NCBI RefSeq assembly: GCF_016919005.1 | Contig: NZ_JAFFQE010000002.1 | Span: forward strand, 1 to 64,000 | Direction of reading: 5' to 3' | DNA from: Desulfopila inferna | GTDB lineage: Bacteria > Desulfobacterota > Desulfobulbia > Desulfobulbales > Desulfocapsaceae | Length of the DNA: 64,000 bases | Shown: positions 38,485-47,945 of the stretch, piece by piece | Layout of the letters: the number at the start of each line of letters is the position of its first letter | Position numbering within the stretch: position 1 is the stretch's first letter | Notes under the pieces: model-generated | What the model saw: the letters and a program-made list of their open reading frames with translations, nothing else | The model's database searches: none | Told to the model about the DNA's origin: nothing | Position numbers and translations under genes: made by a program

Positions 38485-40212
38485 GTGTGCAAAGTTCTTG
38501 TCGTTGAGAATAATCCGACCATCCTCAAGCTCATCTGCTATCATCTTGAAACGATGGACTGCTCGGTGACCACAGCGTCCAACGGCCTCGAGGCCCTGGT
38601 CAAGATCGATAAAGAAACTCCGGACATCATCTTCACCGATATCATCATGCCCAAGATAAGCGGGGATCAGCTGTGCACCATTATCCGCAAGGATAGAAAA
38701 CTCAAGGAAATTTTTATTGCTGTTCATTCCTCGACCTCACTGGAGGACAACCGGCAGATTCTTGAGCTCGATGCCGATGTCTACATAGCCAAAGGTCCCG
38801 AGGCCAATCTCAAGGATCATATTTTTCATGTTATAGATCAGTACCGCAAGGGCATCAGGCGCAGCCAAACAACCATCGGCGGCGACAGCCTCTATCCACG
38901 CGAAATAACTAAAGAACTACTACTCGCCCGAAAACACTACCATGCCATTTTCAACAGCGTCGCCGAAGCGGTCGTTGAGATGGACTGCAACGGCATGATT
39001 GTGCAGGCCAATACGGCGACACAAAAACTTCTCCGCAGAGGGTTACTCAGAATACTCTCGACAAAGTTCACCGACCACATTGAAGGACCTGAAAAACAGA
39101 AAGTGATCGACTGGATTGCAAAAGTAAAAAATGCCGATTTCAAAAAAAATGAGATCTTCAGTTCAAGCTATGAAACTCCGATGACGGTCTGCAAACGCAG
39201 GGTTCTCCTGAATCTGGTGGCTATCGAGGGAGTGGAAGGTCTTTTTATTATCGGTATTCTCCAGGATATCACCGAGCAGAAGGCAACAGAGGAAACCCTG
39301 GCAAAAACACTCAACGAATTCAATGCCGTCATCAATACTATTGATTACGGCATCCTTCTTCTCGATGCCGATTTGAGAATCCGTATCGTCAACCAGGCTT
39401 ACCGTGAACTATGGGGAATGCCGAAGGAGTTTACCGACAGGCGACCTACATTCAGAGAGCTGATGGAATACAATAATCTCTCAGGCATATATGATATCCC
39501 TCCCGAAAACGCAGATGAGTATATCCACAAGCGCATCAAGGCCATACGCCGCGGCAATATCGCTCCGATAGAGCTCAAATTACGCAATGGAAAAGTTCTG
39601 CAATACCAGTGCGCCGTCCTTCCAGACAATGGCAGGCTCCTCACTTTCTACGACATTACCAGCTTGAAAAATACCGGACGGCAGCTTGAAGAGGCACTTG
39701 AAAAGGTGAGCAATCTGGCCAACCACGATCCCTTGACCGGACTGCCCAACCTGCGCCTTGCCAGAGAGAGACTGCACAGCGCCGTCACCCTCTCCAGGCG
39801 AAAGGGATGGATGACTGCCGTCATGTTCATCGACCTCGACGGCTTTAAAGATGTCAATGATTCCCATGGTCACGACATCGGCGACCAGGTACTGCAGGAG
39901 GTTGCGGACAGACTGGAGGAAAGCCTGCGTCAGGCTGATACAGTCGCCCGTATCGGCGGAGATGAATTTCTGGTAATACAGACCGAGGTGCCGCACCGTC
40001 TGGCCGCGGCCAAGGTGGCCGGGAAAATAGTACAGAAGGTATCCGAGCCCATTATAATTGGTGGAAATGAGATTACCATCGGAGCCAGTATCGGCATAGC
40101 AGTTTATCCGCAGGATGGTGAAGAAAGCAGGGTTCTTATGAAAAAGGCGGATGATGCCATGTACTACACCAAGCGAATCGGCAAAAACAACTATACCTTT
40201 ACACCGAGCTGA
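38485..40212 (+). CDS. Receiver-PAS-PAS diguanylate cyclase (GGDEF)
   Basis: 575 residues. A receiver domain (1-120) has phosphoacceptor D52 (FTDIIMPK) and K near 104, but its acidic pocket is E8/N9 rather than two acids. A PAS domain (~150-270) and a second PAS_7-type domain (~280-400) follow, then GGDEF (~415-575). The active-site motif G-G-D-E-F is intact (~490), and R-Q-A-D five residues before it is a complete inhibitory I-site. It should make c-di-GMP under control of a histidine kinase and a PAS-sensed signal; no EAL domain. Start is GTG with AGGTGA upstream. No kinase gene is adjacent. Confidence 0.92.
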   Translation: MCKVLVVENNPTILKLICYHLETMDCSVTTASNGLEALVKIDKETPDIIFTDIIMPKISGDQLCTIIRKDRKLKEIFIAVHSSTSLEDNRQILELDADVYIAKGPEANLKDHIFHVIDQYRKGIRRSQTTIGGDSLYPREITKELLLARKHYHAIFNSVAEAVVEMDCNGMIVQANTATQKLLRRGLLRILSTKFTDHIEGPEKQKVIDWIAKVKNADFKKNEIFSSSYETPMTVCKRRVLLNLVAIEGVEGLFIIGILQDITEQKATEETLAKTLNEFNAVINTIDYGILLLDADLRIRIVNQAYRELWGMPKEFTDRRPTFRELMEYNNLSGIYDIPPENADEYIHKRIKAIRRGNIAPIELKLRNGKVLQYQCAVLPDNGRLLTFYDITSLKNTGRQLEEALEKVSNLANHDPLTGLPNLRLARERLHSAVTLSRRKGWMTAVMFIDLDGFKDVNDSHGHDIGDQVLQEVADRLEESLRQADTVARIGGDEFLVIQTEVPHRLAAAKVAGKIVQKVSEPIIIGGNEITIGASIGIAVYPQDGEESRVLMKKADDAMYYTKRIGKNNYTFTPS

Positions 40213-40247
40213 AATTGACGAACCGGTACCATGCTGTCTTGATATGT

Positions 40248-42092
40248 TTACGAAGACAACTTCTTCTCTTCCAGTTCACTCCAGCGGGTGTACATCTTCT
40301 CTATTTCTTCCTCGACCTTCTCCAACTCCTGCCAGTATCCCTGCAATTTTTGCGGATCAGCGGCAACCTTAGGTGAATTTATTTTCTCCTGCAGTTGCTT
40401 CTGCCGCCCTTCTTTCTCCTCTATTTTTCCCTCCATCCGCTCAAATTCCCTCTGGTCGAGATAGGATAGTTTTCCAGCCTTGCGCCGCTCCTGCCGAGGT
40501 TTCTCTTTCTCCGGTTTTAGCGCAGACTCCTGCTGTTTTCCCACTTGCTGCTCCTGCAGATAGGTGAGCCACTGCTGATAATCGGCAAAATAGGCGGTAC
40601 CACCCTCTCCGTCAAAGCCGATTACACTGCCGCAGACGCGATCAAGCAGATAACGATCATGGGTTACCAGAACAAGAGCGCCGGGGAAATCCATCAGACT
40701 CTCCTCAAGCACATCGAGTGAGCCGATATCGAGATCATTGGTCGGCTCATCAAGAAGGAGAATATCAGCGGGCTGCAGCATCAGCGAGGCTATGAGAATA
40801 CGGGCCTGTTCGCCGCCGGAGAGTTCTCCCACCGGGGTTTCCAGTTGATCGGGTCTGAAGAGGAAACGCTTGGCCCAGGAGACCACATGCACCGATCTTT
40901 CCCGAAAAACCACGGAATCCCCTTGAGGCGCCAGGGCTCGACGCAACGAAATCCCGGGATCAAGTGATTCTCTATTCTGCTCAAACGTCACAATTTTCAC
41001 TTTCTCGGCAACTTTTATTTCTCCGCTGTCAAGTTTGACATCCTTTTGGTTGCCGGCCGCGGCGAGCGCCTCCATAAGCGTGGATTTTCCACAACCGTTA
41101 CGCCCCAGCAAACCCAACCGGCTACCGGGAGACAGGAGAATATCGAGATTTTCAAAAAGAACCCGGTTGCCAAAAGATTTGCTCAGGCGCGTTGCCTCCA
41201 GCAACTTTTTGGTTTTTCGGCCTGTTCCTCCGAAATCTATACGCACATTGGAAGTCGAACGATTTCTGTCTCTAACCAGGGCAAGCTCGTCCTGCAGGCG
41301 GCCTGCCTCCTCTATCCGATAACGGGCTTTGGTGGCTCTAGCCTTAGGCCCCCGGCTCAACCATTCCGTCTCTCTCCGCATCTTATTGCTGAGACGTTCC
41401 TCCGCATCGAGCTGCTGCTCGAGAAAGAGTTCCCTCTTTTCAAGAAAAGAGCTGTAATTGCCATCCACCTGAAAGGAGCCTTGAGGATACACTGCAGAAA
41501 GCTCGACCATGCGCGTAGCACAGTTTTCGAGAAATTGCCGGTCATGACTGACGATCACAAAGGCCTCAGGGCCATTGACCAGCCCTCCGCCGATTATTTT
41601 TTCCAGCCAGAGAATTCCCTCAATATCGAGATGGTTGGTCGGCTCGTCAAGGACTACGACCTGAGGAGACGCCAGGAGAACGCGGCAAATGGCCAGTCTC
41701 TTCCTCCATCCTCCGGAAAGCAGCTTTACCGCCTGAGTATCATCGATAAATTCCGTTCTACTCAATATCGCCTGGACCCTGTTCTGTATTTCCGTCTCAT
41801 CCATCCCGCTAGCCGAAAGAGACTGACAGAGATTATCGAAAACACTCTGCTCCTCATCAAAGATATCAGCCTGGGCCAGGTAGCCGACCAGAAGGTGTTT
41901 ACTTTTGAGAATGACACCCTCATCGGGCTCTTCAAGACCGCTGAGTATTTTCAACAATGTGGATTTTCCGGAACCATTGGGTCCGATGAGCCCGATTCTC
42001 TCTCCACTGTTGACAACAAGATCAATTCCCTGAAAGAGTGTTTGGGCCCCAAAGGATTTGGACAGCGAGCGGCAGGTAAGAAGATTTGACAT
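40248..42092 (-). CDS. uup: ABC-F ATPase, Uup-like
   Basis: 614 residues, two ABC domains in one chain and no membrane segments. Walker A: GPNGSGKST (~36-44) and GRNGCGKST (~345); signatures LSGGWRKR and LSGGEQAR; Walker B LDEPTNHLD and LDEPTNDLD. A basic linker (~230-290) joins the domains, and a C-terminal Glu/Lys/Gln coiled coil (~530-610) is the mark of the Uup branch. ABC-F proteins act at the ribosome; Uup also affects transposon excision in E. coli. Convergent with the GGDEF gene. Confidence 0.93.
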   Translation of the reverse strand: MSNLLTCRSLSKSFGAQTLFQGIDLVVNSGERIGLIGPNGSGKSTLLKILSGLEEPDEGVILKSKHLLVGYLAQADIFDEEQSVFDNLCQSLSASGMDETEIQNRVQAILSRTEFIDDTQAVKLLSGGWRKRLAICRVLLASPQVVVLDEPTNHLDIEGILWLEKIIGGGLVNGPEAFVIVSHDRQFLENCATRMVELSAVYPQGSFQVDGNYSSFLEKRELFLEQQLDAEERLSNKMRRETEWLSRGPKARATKARYRIEEAGRLQDELALVRDRNRSTSNVRIDFGGTGRKTKKLLEATRLSKSFGNRVLFENLDILLSPGSRLGLLGRNGCGKSTLMEALAAAGNQKDVKLDSGEIKVAEKVKIVTFEQNRESLDPGISLRRALAPQGDSVVFRERSVHVVSWAKRFLFRPDQLETPVGELSGGEQARILIASLMLQPADILLLDEPTNDLDIGSLDVLEESLMDFPGALVLVTHDRYLLDRVCGSVIGFDGEGGTAYFADYQQWLTYLQEQQVGKQQESALKPEKEKPRQERRKAGKLSYLDQREFERMEGKIEEKEGRQKQLQEKINSPKVAADPQKLQGYWQELEKVEEEIEKMYTRWSELEEKKLSS

Positions 42093-42403
42093 ATGTTTAA
42101 ATAGCGTTGCAGCTTTTTGGAATATTTATGAGTGCAGGTATACAACATAAGGATGTGCCGGGAATAAGCAGCACACATGCTGGTATTTTTTCCAGTCGAG
42201 ACAGACTTCGTCGACACATAACAAGCCCGCTTCCTGAAAGTGCAGCAGCCCTTTTTGAGTTGATTTTTGAAATGCTTACGATTATAAATCGAACTGTTGC
42301 GTGAAGAGATCCCCGAGTTCGTTTCTTCTGCCCATGCTTCTGCCTATGTCCCAGGCAGACAACTGCAGACAGGTTTTTATACAATCTATTCAGACAAACT
42401 GCA
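42093..42403. other. Divergent intergenic region, uup / M23
   Basis: About 310 bases between divergent genes. It should contain both promoters; no strong consensus was seen and no repeat is present. Confidence 0.5.
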
Positions 42404-43432
42404 ATGAATGAACAATTCCACTTTATTATTGCCGGCGATCAACGCAGTCCCTTCTCCTTTCAAATTTCGAAGAAAAAGCTGATAATTTCCGCCATTGTCA
42501 CTTTTTGTACTGCATGCGCCTTGCTTTTTACCGGTTTTTTTACCACAGGTGTTTTCGCCTATAACAAGATTCTGGTAAAAAGGATGGCCCTTTTCAAGGA
42601 AAAAATACACAATACAAAGGGAGCCAATTCCCGGTTGGAGAATAAGCTCGCCGAAGTGATTGCCCAAAATAAAGTAATGATTGAAGACCTTAAAACCAAG
42701 AACAATCTGTTAATTTCCAAGCTGGAGCTGGAAAACAACAGGAAAATCGCGGAACTGGAGAGGAAAAACCTGCAACAGGCGATGTCCTTCAAAGAAGAAA
42801 AAGATCGGCTTCTCTCCACCGCCGTCACTGAGCTGAACAACCGCAGTGAGTTTATAGAGACTATCATCAGCGACATCGGCATAAAGGTGACACCGAAAGA
42901 TCAGGAAAAACAGGATAACAGCGGCGGTCCCTTCATTGCCGCGGAAAATGCGGTTTACGATGAACTGATTTACCGCACCGATCACTACCTCAAGACCATT
43001 CAAGCCCTGCCTTTAGGAACGCCGGTCATCGGCTCCGTTTCTTCCTGGTTCGGCAAGAGAAAGGACCCCCTGAACAGCAAAAATGCCTTTCATGAGGGCA
43101 TAGACTTTCGCGGAAAAACTGGTGATCCGGTCATCGCCACGGCAGACGGTAAGGTTGTTTATGCAGGGGTTAACGGTGGCTACGGGAAATATGTCAGGAT
43201 CGATCATGGTAACGGCTATACCACGTGTTTTGGCCATCTCGACAATTACCATGTCAAAAAAGGGGATTATGTCACTCGCGGTCAGACTATCGGACTTGTA
43301 GGAAATTCCGGCCGCTCAACCGGATCGCATCTGCATTATGAGATCAACCTCAAAGGCAGACCTGTCAATCCAGCGAAATTCATGAAGGTTGCAGACCTGA
43401 AATGCAAATTCAATAGCCCCATGGAGAAGTAA
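42404..43432 (+). CDS. M23-family peptidoglycan endopeptidase
   Basis: 342 residues: short cytoplasmic N-terminus, one membrane anchor (~28-53), a periplasmic coiled coil (~60-150) and an M23 LytM domain (~215-330). Zinc ligands are visible: H in AFHEGIDFRG (with the Asp four residues on) and H in GSHLHYEINLKG. The family cleaves peptide cross-links of peptidoglycan; coiled-coil versions may act as regulators as well. It is followed two bases later by a bactofilin gene, an association seen in many bacteria where the pair shapes the cell. Confidence 0.92.
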   Translation: MNEQFHFIIAGDQRSPFSFQISKKKLIISAIVTFCTACALLFTGFFTTGVFAYNKILVKRMALFKEKIHNTKGANSRLENKLAEVIAQNKVMIEDLKTKNNLLISKLELENNRKIAELERKNLQQAMSFKEEKDRLLSTAVTELNNRSEFIETIISDIGIKVTPKDQEKQDNSGGPFIAAENAVYDELIYRTDHYLKTIQALPLGTPVIGSVSSWFGKRKDPLNSKNAFHEGIDFRGKTGDPVIATADGKVVYAGVNGGYGKYVRIDHGNGYTTCFGHLDNYHVKKGDYVTRGQTIGLVGNSGRSTGSHLHYEINLKGRPVNPAKFMKVADLKCKFNSPMEK

Positions 43433-43434
43433 AT

Positions 43435-43890
43435 ATGTTTGGCAGCAAGAAAGAAGACATGGAAAAAGAGATGGAAAAAGTTGAAGGTGAAGCCATTTCA
43501 TCCATTATTGACAGCAGTATGACCATCACCGGAGAGATTTCCTTCAAGGGAAAGACCAGAATCGACGGCGAAATCAACGGCAACATCAACGGAGAACATC
43601 TGGTTCTCAGCAAAGACGGTAAAGTACACGGCGATATCAAGGTTTCCTCGTTTATCTGCCAGGGTACCTTTACAGGCAACATTGAAACAAAACTGCTCAC
43701 AGCCAAGAAAGGATCTTCAATCCATGGCAAAATCACAGCCGGCAGTTTGACCGTAGAACCCGGAGCCAGTATCGATGGTGAAATTAAAGCCGCAATCAAG
43801 GACCTGCATACCACTGGAAAACCCGCCAAAACCGAGCAGACCGAGATGACACAGAAGCTCCCGCAGGACAAAGCTGCGAGTATAAAGTAA
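43435..43890 (+). CDS. Bactofilin
   Basis: 151 residues. Residues ~25-125 consist of short repeated beta-strands of the right-handed beta-helix (ITGEISFKGKTRIDGEINGNI, KVHGDIKVSSFICQGTFTGNI, KLLTAKKGSSIHGKITAGSL), flanked by disordered charged tails. Bactofilins polymerise without nucleotide and position envelope enzymes. GGAGAAG overlaps the end of the upstream M23 gene; the two are certainly cotranscribed. Confidence 0.92.
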   Translation: MFGSKKEDMEKEMEKVEGEAISSIIDSSMTITGEISFKGKTRIDGEINGNINGEHLVLSKDGKVHGDIKVSSFICQGTFTGNIETKLLTAKKGSSIHGKITAGSLTVEPGASIDGEIKAAIKDLHTTGKPAKTEQTEMTQKLPQDKAASIK

Positions 43891-43921
43891 CATTCACCCT
43901 TGAGATCATTCTTTTTTCGTC

Positions 43922-44164
43922 ATGGCATCCAAAGAAACCCAAATAGTTAATCTTCTCACCTGCCCGTTTTGCCACAATGATAAAGATTTTTTTGAAGTGG
44001 CCGAAGATGCCCTGATCACTACTTACTATGGCCAAAACGAGGACGGCAGCTTCACCGCCAATGACCAGAATTCGGAAATTTTAGGCAACGTCAAGCTATT
44101 CTGCGGCAGCTGCGGTGAAAATCTTGACGCCTTTCATGAACGATTCCGTGAAATGGTATTTTAA
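43922..44164 (+). CDS. Small zinc-ribbon protein
   Basis: 80 residues with CPFCHN near residue 14 and CGSCGEN near residue 62: a two-knuckle zinc-ribbon. No known family recognised; soluble. It sits between the bactofilin and ATP-grasp genes (31 bases and 5 bases away), so it is likely part of their transcript. Ribosome site weak. Confidence 0.6.
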   Translation: MASKETQIVNLLTCPFCHNDKDFFEVAEDALITTYYGQNEDGSFTANDQNSEILGNVKLFCGSCGENLDAFHERFREMVF

Positions 44165-44169
44165 GCTGT

Positions 44170-44949
44170 ATGTCCCGTGTAGTCTCAGGAAAAGCAGAAC
44201 TCCTCGCCTGCTACCAAAGTTTGGGCAAGGGAGATGTGATCAAAGGCAGAATTCCTTTGAAACCCGGAGAAGAGCACCTGCTTCTTGACCTGACAGCGCG
44301 ACAGGTCCACATGATTCCTTCCGCCACTTCACAGCTGGCTGGAAGATCAAAGGCTTTTCAGGCCAAAATCCTGGCGCAGTGGATGATTCCTCATACTACT
44401 GTCATCTATGATACACACCAGCTGCTGGAAACCTCCAACGACTACCATAGAAACAATATCGGCAAGGTCATCCTCAAACAGGAAAGAAAAAATGCCGGTA
44501 TCGGCATCCTGCTGTACAATTCGATTGAGGATATTTACAACCAGGCAGCTCATAATATTCTCAGCTATCCCTTCGTTTTACAGCCATACCTTCCCGAATG
44601 CAGCGACATGAGAGTTGTAATCCTCGATGAGTATATTGAGGCTTACACCAGGTGTAATCCTTACAGCTTCCGCAACAACATGCACTGCGGGGGGGAGTCG
44701 CAATCCTGTATCCTGTCCCCGGTGGTCCGACGCTTCTGCAGTGAAATCATGAATCGTGCCGGCTTTCCCTATGGCCATCTGGATATCATGGTTCAACCGG
44801 ATGGACAGCTTTACCTGGCGGAGATTAATCTTCGCGGAGGGATACGTGGAGCACGGATAGGTAAAAAAGATTATAGACGAAGAGTTGCAGAAATTGAGGA
44901 GAAGCTGGTACGGCAGTTCCTTGAAAAGCACCAGAACGCTTCTGAGTGA
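44170..44949 (+). CDS. ATP-grasp family protein
   Basis: 259 residues. The ATP-grasp pattern of the RimK/YheC-D kind is visible: a central strand VILKQERKNAGIGI, the acidic-rich MRVVILDEYIEAYTRC segment, and the metal-binding YLAEINLRGGIRGAR near residue 220. Such enzymes join a carboxylate to an amine or thiol via an acyl-phosphate; the substrate is unknown. It starts five bases after the zinc-ribbon gene, hence the same transcript as the M23/bactofilin genes. An envelope-modifying role is conceivable but not supported by sequence alone. Confidence 0.72.
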   Translation: MSRVVSGKAELLACYQSLGKGDVIKGRIPLKPGEEHLLLDLTARQVHMIPSATSQLAGRSKAFQAKILAQWMIPHTTVIYDTHQLLETSNDYHRNNIGKVILKQERKNAGIGILLYNSIEDIYNQAAHNILSYPFVLQPYLPECSDMRVVILDEYIEAYTRCNPYSFRNNMHCGGESQSCILSPVVRRFCSEIMNRAGFPYGHLDIMVQPDGQLYLAEINLRGGIRGARIGKKDYRRRVAEIEEKLVRQFLEKHQNASE

Positions 44950-44963
44950 AAACCAGGAGATCT

Positions 44964-45023
44964 GGGTAAGGACCCGATAGACAGATTGTTTTCCAGCAAA
45001 ACAATAAGAAAGCGATCTGTAAG
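44964..45023 (+). repeat. Repeat family B, partial copy (copy 6)
   Basis: Contains GATAGACAGATTGTTTTCC and, after an A-rich stretch, AAGCGATCTGTAAG, which are the two hairpin arms of family B. The leading CCAGCTGAGCTGG palindrome is absent, replaced by diverged sequence. It lies between the convergent ATP-grasp and dsrC genes. Confidence 0.65.
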
Positions 45024-45026
45024 ACA

Positions 45027-45068
45027 CAAAAAAAAGGGAGCCGCCTTTAAACAACAAAGGTGCTCCCT
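45027..45068 (-). terminator. dsrC terminator
   Basis: On the minus strand GGGAGC plus CCTTT pairs with AAAGG plus GCTCCC around a seven-base loop with a small internal bulge, followed by TTTTTTTT. A classic rho-independent terminator 35 bases after the dsrC stop. Confidence 0.9.
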
Positions 45069-45102
45069 GTTAAACTATACAGCAGAAACGAATCCCAGCT
45101 GA

Positions 45103-45423
45103 TTATACACAACCGGTAGGCTTAGGAAGACCAGCCATTTTACAGGCTCCCTTTCCTGGTCCCGAGGGGAACAGCTCATAGATTCTCTTCAGCGGGAAGC
45201 CGGTGGTTTTGGAAAGAATACGAACCATAGGAGCGATGCCGTTCTTCTTGTAGTATTCCTGCAGAGCGTCGATCACCTTCTGATGCTCTTCGGTGAGCTC
45301 GGAGATACCTTCCACGCCTTTGACGTAATCAACCCAATCTTCATTGAATTCATCCATTCCTTTGAGCAGGAAACCATCTTCATCTACTGTGAAACTTGAT
45401 CCTTTGTGTTCTAATGTTGGCAT
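45103..45423 (-). CDS. dsrC: Sulfite-reductase partner protein DsrC
   Basis: 106 residues, usual length. The C-terminal arm is intact: C-K-M-A-G-L-P-K-P-T-G-C-V, with the penultimate Cys and a second Cys eleven residues before it. Both are needed for the DsrC trisulfide cycle, where DsrC carries sulfur from DsrAB and its disulfide is reduced at the membrane or by Hdr-like proteins. TusE-type relatives keep only one Cys, so this is true DsrC. A near-perfect Shine-Dalgarno (AAAGGAGG) and a consensus promoter suggest very high expression. It is a single-gene unit with its own terminator. Confidence 0.96.
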   Translation of the reverse strand: MPTLEHKGSSFTVDEDGFLLKGMDEFNEDWVDYVKGVEGISELTEEHQKVIDALQEYYKKNGIAPMVRILSKTTGFPLKRIYELFPSGPGKGACKMAGLPKPTGCV

Positions 45424-45926
45424 TTTACAACCTCCTTTAAAATTTATTCTATATGGCTTTCACCGTTTTTAAAATTATATTAAAATAAAAACTAACTAGG
45501 CTTATTACTATAGGGTGAATCGTTTGTCAAGTGAATGACGAATCATTTCCTACTTACAAGCTACTCACCTATTTTAACAGCAATAATTTACAAATAAAAT
45601 TATTCCGCAAGTAGTATATTTTATTCGGATGTGACAAAATTACAAACATCTTTTTTAAAAGAAGTGTTAAATAAAGCACTCGTCCAAAAAATCTTCCTAT
45701 TATGTAATATACATACCGACTCCACCAAAACCCACCAAACATTGCGCAATACGCTCTCCAGGTTTTAATGTTTTTCGATTTTTCCTTGCACATGGCAATC
45801 ATAAAGAGTAAATCCAAACTCTGTAACTGCAATATTGCTGGGTATGATTCACAAAACTTGCATATGCACATATGAAACACATTTACTTCAGTTTCGCAAT
45901 CCATAAAATTCATTCAGAGTATTTTT
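45424..45926. other. AT-rich intergenic region, dsrC / ppiD
   Basis: About 500 bases, markedly AT-rich, between divergent genes. It holds the dsrC promoter at 45502-45530. A 114-codon open frame on the minus strand has no coding character. The rest probably carries the ppiD promoter. Confidence 0.6.
45502..45530 (-). promoter_or_regulatory. Sigma-70-type promoter of dsrC
   Basis: On the minus strand TTGACA (45525-45530), a 17-base spacer and TAATAA (45502-45507). The -35 is perfect and the -10 is a fair match to TATAAT. The predicted start near 45495 would give a ~70-base leader before the dsrC ATG. Confidence 0.75.
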
Positions 45927-47822
45927 ATGCTGCAAATTCTTCGAAATAAAGCGCAATCCATTTTCATTCAAGCCATTGTAGTTGTCATCGCCCTGGTCTT
46001 TATCTTCTGGGGAGTCGGCACCAACATGATGAACAGCAGGGAAGCGGCGATTGTTGTCAATGGCGAGGAAATTTCTTTCCAGGACTACCAGAATACCTAC
46101 GACCGCACCTATGAGAATATTAAGAATCAGTTTGGCGGCAACATACCTCAAGAGCTGCTGGAGAGCTTTGATATCAAAAGCCAGGTAGTCAATCAGCTCA
46201 TTCAGGAAGCTCTGCTTAGACAGGGGGCCGCGGAAATGGGTATATATGTCAGTCGGCAGGAAGTTCAGGAGACCATAAAAAACATGGTCCAGTTCCAGGA
46301 AAATGGCAGGTTCAGCCTGGAAAGGTATACAGCGTTACTGGCAGCCAATGGGTTCACTCCCACAACCTTCGAGGAGACAGTTCAACTCGATATGCTGGCC
46401 CAGAAGACTCGCCTTGATATTGCTGATTTTGCCACAACCGCCACTGAGAATGAGATCAAGGATCTTTACAGGCTTGATAATACTGAAGTGGCAATACAGT
46501 ATGTTGCCTTGCAACCACAGGAGTATAGCGGCACGGTCAAAGTAGATGAGAAGGAACTCGAAGCGTGGTATGCAAATGTTCAGGACAACTACAGAACGGA
46601 GCCGCAGGTCAAGCTCAGATATCTTGATTTTAGTTATAATGAGGTGGCCGAAAAAATCACCATCGATGACGATGCCGTTGAGCAGTATTACCAGGACAAT
46701 ATCTCAACCTTTTCCGAGGAGGAGCAGCGCCGGGCCAGGCATATCCTGTTAAAGGCTGACGAGAACAGCCCCGCAGAAGTCCATGAGCGCCAGAAAAAGA
46801 AGGCTGAGGAAATAGTGGCTATGGCAAGGCAGGGTCATGATTTTGCTGAGCTTGCCGAAAAGCATTCTGAAGGGCCCTCCAGCGGTCAGGGAGGTGATCT
46901 TGGACTCTTTTCGCGCGGCCAGATGGTAAAGCCTTTCGAGGAAGCGGCGTTCGCTCTCGAAGAAGGCGGCATAAGTGATGTAGTCAAAACCACATTCGGA
47001 TATCACATAATCAAAGTCGAGGAGATCATACCGCCGACCACCAAACCGTTGGCTGAGGTAAAAGATGCTATTTACAGTGAACTGCGAACCCAACAGGCAA
47101 AACCACTTGCCTTCAGAGTTGCCAATGAAGCGTATGAGAACATCATAGCCGCTGGAAGCCTTGGGGCCTACCTTGAGACGAATCCGCAAGTGAGTCTCAA
47201 GGAGACGGAATTTTTCACCAGAAGCAATCCGCCGCACGACATTATTAATGATCCCAATTTCCTCAGCACTGCCTTCTCTCTCAATGAGCAGGAGTTAAGC
47301 TCCTTGATCGAGACATCACAAGGGTATGCCATCCTCTTCGCAGAAGGGGTCAAGCCTCCGCAGGTACCTGAACTAGATACCGTCAGGGAGCAGGTGGTAG
47401 CGGATTTTAAAGATCATAAAGCACAGATAACAGCGCAAGAGAAGGCGCAGGCTCTCCTGCAAAAGGCAAGGGAGGCAGGGACAATTGAAGAGGCTGCGCA
47501 GGCTGAAGATTTGACTGTGAAAGAATCTGACTATCTGAAAAAAGGCAACTCACGGGGGACATTGCCGCGAAACATAATTGACAGCGCATTCGAACTTTCA
47601 GCCGGCAGCCCCTTCCCTGAAGAACCAGTGCGGGGGGAGGGGGACGGCGCATTCTATGTCTACTCACTTGCTGACAGAAAAATTCCTGCAGGCGAACTCA
47701 GTGAAGAAGAAGAGAGGCAATACCGGGATGCCATCATTCAGCGGAAGCAACAGCAGGTGTTTTCGGGATGGCTGGCGAACCAGCAGGAAGACGCAGATAT
47801 CAGGACACACACCAGCCTGTAA
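45927..47822 (+). CDS. ppiD: PpiD-like periplasmic folding factor (SurA/parvulin)
   Basis: 631 residues: an N-terminal membrane anchor (~10-32), a SurA-N-like chaperone region (~38-230), a parvulin PPIase domain (~262-365: RRARHILLKAD ... GGDLGLFSRGQMVKPFEEAAFAL ... TTFGYHIIKV) and a C-terminal chaperone part. It assists the folding of outer-membrane and secreted proteins at the periplasmic face of the inner membrane. Length and order match PpiD. Transcription should end at the hairpin of repeat A copy 3. Confidence 0.92.
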   Translation: MLQILRNKAQSIFIQAIVVVIALVFIFWGVGTNMMNSREAAIVVNGEEISFQDYQNTYDRTYENIKNQFGGNIPQELLESFDIKSQVVNQLIQEALLRQGAAEMGIYVSRQEVQETIKNMVQFQENGRFSLERYTALLAANGFTPTTFEETVQLDMLAQKTRLDIADFATTATENEIKDLYRLDNTEVAIQYVALQPQEYSGTVKVDEKELEAWYANVQDNYRTEPQVKLRYLDFSYNEVAEKITIDDDAVEQYYQDNISTFSEEEQRRARHILLKADENSPAEVHERQKKKAEEIVAMARQGHDFAELAEKHSEGPSSGQGGDLGLFSRGQMVKPFEEAAFALEEGGISDVVKTTFGYHIIKVEEIIPPTTKPLAEVKDAIYSELRTQQAKPLAFRVANEAYENIIAAGSLGAYLETNPQVSLKETEFFTRSNPPHDIINDPNFLSTAFSLNEQELSSLIETSQGYAILFAEGVKPPQVPELDTVREQVVADFKDHKAQITAQEKAQALLQKAREAGTIEEAAQAEDLTVKESDYLKKGNSRGTLPRNIIDSAFELSAGSPFPEEPVRGEGDGAFYVYSLADRKIPAGELSEEEERQYRDAIIQRKQQQVFSGWLANQQEDADIRTHTSL

Positions 47823-47859
47823 TTTTCTATTTCAATTTCTTGTGATACCGTAACTATTC

Positions 47860-47940
47860 AGAGGTAAGCACCCTGACGGGCATAAACTCCGCCTGCAAGA
47901 AAGCTCGATCTACAGCCACGTAGGTCGAGCTTTTTTTTTA
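47860..47940 (+). repeat. Repeat family A, copy 3, with terminator hairpin
   Basis: The core GAGGTAAGCACCCTGACGGGCATAAACTCCGCC matches copies 1 and 2. A long hairpin follows: AGCTCGA(T)CTAC and GTAG(G)TCGAGCT with T9 after it (47901-47939). That hairpin is an excellent rho-independent terminator for ppiD. The element also abuts the stop codon (47946) of the convergent recombinase-like gene. Confidence 0.82.
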
Positions 47941-47945
47941 ATCCG

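Noticed and set aside
45569-45913. 114-codon open frame on the minus strand
   Set aside because: AT-rich intergenic sequence, no domain, odd aromatic-rich composition and no ribosome site; treated as non-coding.
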